Of a stretch of DNA of 8,971 nucleotides, positions 6,739 through 8,971 are shown in pieces. The stretch is from Pseudomonadota bacterium. GTDB taxonomy: Bacteria > Myxococcota_A > Polyangia > Polyangiales > Polyangiaceae. The position numbers were made by a program, and so were the translations under genes. Position 1 is the stretch's first letter, and each line of letters starts with the position of its first letter. The notes below the pieces were generated by a model that was not told where the DNA came from, ran no database searches, and was given only the letters and a program-made list of their open reading frames with translations. The DNA is taken from assembly GCA_023460875.1 (NCBI GenBank), contig JAEWOQ010000155.1, forward strand, positions 1-8,971. The letters run 5' to 3'.

Positions 6739-8076
6739 GTGCCCGAAACCACCCCTCAGGACCCCAACAGCGTGATCGCCCTCCTCGCGGAGCGAGGCGT
6801 GTCGCTGGACCTGCAGACGGTGGATATCTGTTTCCTGGCGGCTCTGCACGCGCGGGCGGCGCGCGGCGCCCTGCCCTCCTTCACGGAGGAGCAGCTCGTG
6901 GACGCCTTCGAGCAGGTGGCCATCGCCCTCCAGGCAGGCAATGAGCCAGGGCGACGCAGGCGGGCCGCCGCGTCCATCCGACGTCTGCGGGAGCAACGCC
7001 TCCTCGCCCGCATCGACGGGGCCGGGGTGGTGCGCACCGGTGAATACGCGCTGAGCCGCCTCGCCAGCGGCATCGTGGAGTTCTACCTCGAAGAGGAGAG
7101 CCTCACCCGAGAGAACCTCGGCCTGCTCATGCGCACCCTGCACACGAGCTTGCTCGAGGTCCTGGAGGCGGCCCGCGGAGCGACGGAGCCCAGCGCCTGG
7201 CACGAGGGCGTCGTCGGCCCCCTGCGCGTCACGGTGGCGGAGCTCGTGGCGGGGATCGAGCGTCGACAGAGCGCCTTCGATGCTCAGCAGGAGGAGCTGC
7301 AGAAGGAGATCGGCGCGCTGCTCCAGGCCGACTGGTTCGGGGCCGTGGAGCGCTGCCAGAGCCTGCTCGAGATCATGAGCACCACCCTGCGGGAGCTCAA
7401 TGAGATGCTCCTGCGGGACGCCCATCAGCTGCAGAGCTTGCTGCACGACGTGCAGGAGCTCGCCGTGGGCGGTGATGCGATCGACGCGGAGCACGCGGTG
7501 CGCCGCGCCATGGAGCAGGTGGATCGCATCGGGGCTTGGGGTTCAGCGCGGCAGCGCGCGTGGTCCGAGTACTACCAGTACGTCCACCGCTTCTTGCGAG
7601 ACGTCGTGCGGCTCGATCCCTCCCGCGCCTTGGCCCAGCGCCTCCGCGAGCTGCTCTCGGGAAAATCCGGGCGACCCCACGCGCTCTACGTCGCCGCGGC
7701 CCCGCCGCTGCGCCAGCTGCGCCCCGTGGAGAACCTCGGAGAGCGGCCTCCCGTGCGTCGCCCTCGCAAAGAGCGGGAGGTGCCGCCCGCTGCGGAGCCC
7801 GCGGAGGATCCCCAAGCGCTGCTCGAAGCGCGCGTGCGCGGGATCGTCGCCGGCGGGGCGCGGGGGCTCGTCGACGTCACCGCCCAGCTCACCGCGGAGC
7901 TCGAGCCGGAGCGGCGCTTCGCCAGCGCGGGGCGCATCGCCCAAGCGGTCGCCGCCGTGTGCGTCCCCGAGGCGGATCCGGAGCGCCCCTGGGTCCCGGT
8001 CCGCGAGGACATGCTCGTGGAGGAGTGGCGCGTGCCTCCCGTCGAGGAGCCCTCAGGCTCGGAGGAGGAGACATGA
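6739..8076 (+). CDS. mukF: MukF-like kleisin of a MukBEF condensin
   Basis: This 445-aa protein is about the length of E. coli MukF (440 aa). MukF is the kleisin that bridges the MukB ATPase heads and binds MukE to shape the chromosome. The recalled E. coli sequence aligns along the whole length. The N-terminal winged-helix region (about 20-118) has VSLDLQTVDICFLAAL, then LVDAFEQV against LVDAFRHV, and RLREQRLLAR. The helical core (about 120-305) has WHEGVVGPLRVTVAEL against WHRNVYAPLKYSVAEI, DAQQEELQKEIGALLQADW against a near-identical spacing, STTLREL, and AWSEYYQYVHRFLRD then ALAQRLREL. A linker (about 308-358) is rich in Pro, Arg and Glu. A C-terminal winged helix (about 360-430), expected to bind the MukB head, has RRFASAGRI and PWVPV. 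The start is GTG at 6739, without a ribosome site but just after a candidate promoter. The stop overlaps the mukE ATG. The linker is not strongly acidic, unlike that of E. coli. Confidence 0.9.
   Translation: MPETTPQDPNSVIALLAERGVSLDLQTVDICFLAALHARAARGALPSFTEEQLVDAFEQVAIALQAGNEPGRRRRAAASIRRLREQRLLARIDGAGVVRTGEYALSRLASGIVEFYLEEESLTRENLGLLMRTLHTSLLEVLEAARGATEPSAWHEGVVGPLRVTVAELVAGIERRQSAFDAQQEELQKEIGALLQADWFGAVERCQSLLEIMSTTLRELNEMLLRDAHQLQSLLHDVQELAVGGDAIDAEHAVRRAMEQVDRIGAWGSARQRAWSEYYQYVHRFLRDVVRLDPSRALAQRLRELLSGKSGRPHALYVAAAPPLRQLRPVENLGERPPVRRPRKEREVPPAAEPAEDPQALLEARVRGIVAGGARGLVDVTAQLTAELEPERRFASAGRIAQAVAAVCVPEADPERPWVPVREDMLVEEWRVPPVEEPSGSEEET
8061..8070 (+). promoter_or_regulatory. Strong ribosome binding site for mukE inside the mukF end
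   Basis: GGAGGAGGAG lies 2 bp before the mukE ATG and contains overlapping copies of the AGGAGG consensus at suitable spacing. It also encodes the last acidic residues of MukF. Together with the ATGA overlap (8073-8076), it suggests efficient, coupled translation of MukE, in keeping with the MukE excess over MukF in known complexes (two MukE per MukF). Confidence 0.7.
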
Positions 8077-8971
8077 GCGGCTCCAGCTTCGCGCGCCTGG
8101 AGGACGTCGTCCTCGCGGACGATTTCCCCGATCTGGATCTCGCGCTCCGGCGTGGCCAGCACATCGACCGGGACTCGGGCGCCCTGTACTCGTTCTTGAT
8201 CGACGCGCAGGCCCACCTCGAGACGTTCTATCGGCGCTACGGGTGTGAGCTGATTCACAGCGCGGACGGCTTCTTCTACTTATTGCCGACAGGTGACCGC
8301 CTGGGCCGGCGCCACCTGTCGCCGGGGGAGATGCTCGTGGGGCAGGCGCTCACGCTGCTGTATCTCGATCCTGCGACGGTCCAGCAGGGCGGACTCGTCG
8401 GCCGTGATCAGCTGCTCGGCTATCTGGCGGGCCTCGTGGGCACCGAGTCCTTGCTGCGCCTCTTCAACCCCAAGCGGCGCCGCTTCGACGAGCGGGTCGC
8501 CGAGGAGGCGGTGCGGACCAAGGTGGGAGAGGCGCTGCGCAGGCTGGCCAGCCTCGGCTTCATCGAGATCGGCTCCGATGGGCAAATACGGCTGCGGCCC
8601 GCGCTGATGCGGTTCGCCGAGCCCGTACGGGGCAGCGCCACCCCGGAGCTGGCGTTGGAGCGCCTCGTGGCCAAGGGAGAGCTGGTCTTGGGGCCCCTGG
8701 AGGAGACCGAAGAGGAGCCCCAAACCCACGAGGACGCAGAGGACGCAGAGGACGCAGAGGACGCAGAGGACGGCGAAGAGCACGAGGAGACCGCCCTCGA
8801 TCGAGAGATCTACGACACGGATTTCGCGCCTCTCGAGGACGCGGCGCTCGACCCCTCCGCCGAGCACCACACATCCGCCCCAAGCAGCCACCCGCCCGAT
8901 CGGGACGAGCTGCAGCTCCCCGACCTCGACGTCGAGTGGCCCGCGCCGAACGTCGACGACGACACCCCAGA
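8073..8971 (+). CDS. mukE: MukE-like kite subunit, partial at 3' end, with long acidic tail
   Basis: From ATG 8073 the frame is open to the window edge: 299 codons and no stop. MukE is a small winged-helix 'kite' protein that binds the MukF linker within MukBEF. Residues 14-206 align with E. coli MukE as I recall it: DFPDLDLALRRGQHID against LFPALDSALRSGRHIG, SFLIDAQAHLETFYRRYGCELI, ADGFFYLLP, GEMLVGQALTLLYL, VRTKVGEALRRLASLGFI, and RFAEPVRG. The E. coli protein ends near residue 234 with a short acidic tail. Here the conserved part ends near 206 and is followed by at least 90 further residues, very rich in Asp and Glu, starting with ETEEE and a four-fold Glu-Asp-Ala repeat (220-231). It later turns Pro/Asp-rich (LPDLDVEWPAPNVDDD). 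The tail looks disordered. The true end lies outside the window, and a mukB gene is expected next. A fusion to a further domain downstream cannot be excluded. Confidence 0.9.
   Translation, partial: MSGSSFARLEDVVLADDFPDLDLALRRGQHIDRDSGALYSFLIDAQAHLETFYRRYGCELIHSADGFFYLLPTGDRLGRRHLSPGEMLVGQALTLLYLDPATVQQGGLVGRDQLLGYLAGLVGTESLLRLFNPKRRRFDERVAEEAVRTKVGEALRRLASLGFIEIGSDGQIRLRPALMRFAEPVRGSATPELALERLVAKGELVLGPLEETEEEPQTHEDAEDAEDAEDAEDGEEHEETALDREIYDTDFAPLEDAALDPSAEHHTSAPSSHPPDRDELQLPDLDVEWPAPNVDDDTP
8730..8774 (+). repeat. Perfect 9-bp tandem repeat coding Glu-Asp-Ala in mukE
   Basis: GAGGACGCA is repeated four times without a mismatch (8730-8765), followed by a fifth unit ending GGC (8766-8774). 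The units are in frame and give Glu-Asp-Ala x4, then Glu-Asp-Gly, in the acidic tail of MukE. Identity at the third codon position (always GAG GAC GCA) points to recent slippage rather than selection for acidity alone. Copy number may therefore vary between strains while keeping the frame. Confidence 0.95.

Noticed and set aside
6522..6752. Kinase extension on the minus strand from the ATG at 6752
   Set aside because: The extra 77 residues are Gly/Arg/Pro-rich with no domain, would overlap the mukF start and its candidate promoter, and lie far ahead of the first membrane helix.
8280..8891. Minus-strand frame with a repeated Leu-Cys-Val segment resembling a membrane helix
   Set aside because: The hydrophobic run is only the reverse reading of the GAGGACGCA repeat in mukE, and the rest is a shadow of mukE.

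Overview
The window is GC-rich throughout, with strong G/C bias at third codon positions. It carries Shine-Dalgarno-led genes and several 4-bp ATGA overlaps. The mix of hybrid histidine kinases, a CHASE-domain kinase and a DivK-like receiver suggests a large-genome, high-GC proteobacterium-like organism. Myxococcota is my best guess, from style only; no marker gene here fixes the taxonomy.

Layout. (1) 18-845 (+): an extradiol-type dioxygenase of the YgiD / 4,5-DOPA dioxygenase family. (2) 1061-1327 (+): a small DUF6953-like protein. (3) 1355-1406: four 13-bp tandem repeats in the gap before an unrecognised 120-aa protein at 1525-1887 (+), which has a consensus ribosome binding site. (4) 1888-2177: no gene, but a perfect 8-bp-stem hairpin. 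(5) 2178-4711 (+): a two-gene signalling operon, in which a single-domain DivK-like receiver overlaps by ATGA a REC-PAS-HisKA-HATPase-REC hybrid kinase. (6) 6521-4662 (-): a membrane CHASE-domain histidine kinase, convergent with the hybrid kinase and overlapping its 3' end by 50 bp. (7) 6739 to the right edge (+): two ATGA-overlapping genes that I identify as mukF and mukE. They encode the kleisin and the kite subunit of a MukBEF-type condensin. MukE is still open at the window edge.

How the genes work together. The receiver and the two kinases form a plausible phosphorelay. One kinase senses through a periplasmic CHASE domain. The other is cytoplasmic, with receivers at both ends. No DNA-binding or enzymatic output domain is visible, so the final output must lie elsewhere. 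MukF and MukE should act with a MukB ATPase, predicted to start just past base 8971, as in the mukF-mukE-mukB order of Escherichia coli.

The most notable content is the MukFE pair. MukBEF is best known from Gammaproteobacteria, and this setting looks different: a divergent CHASE kinase upstream, a nearly leaderless mukF start, and a MukE with a long, very acidic C-terminal extension containing a perfect 9-bp tandem repeat (Glu-Asp-Ala units). The first three genes show no obvious functional link to the rest.
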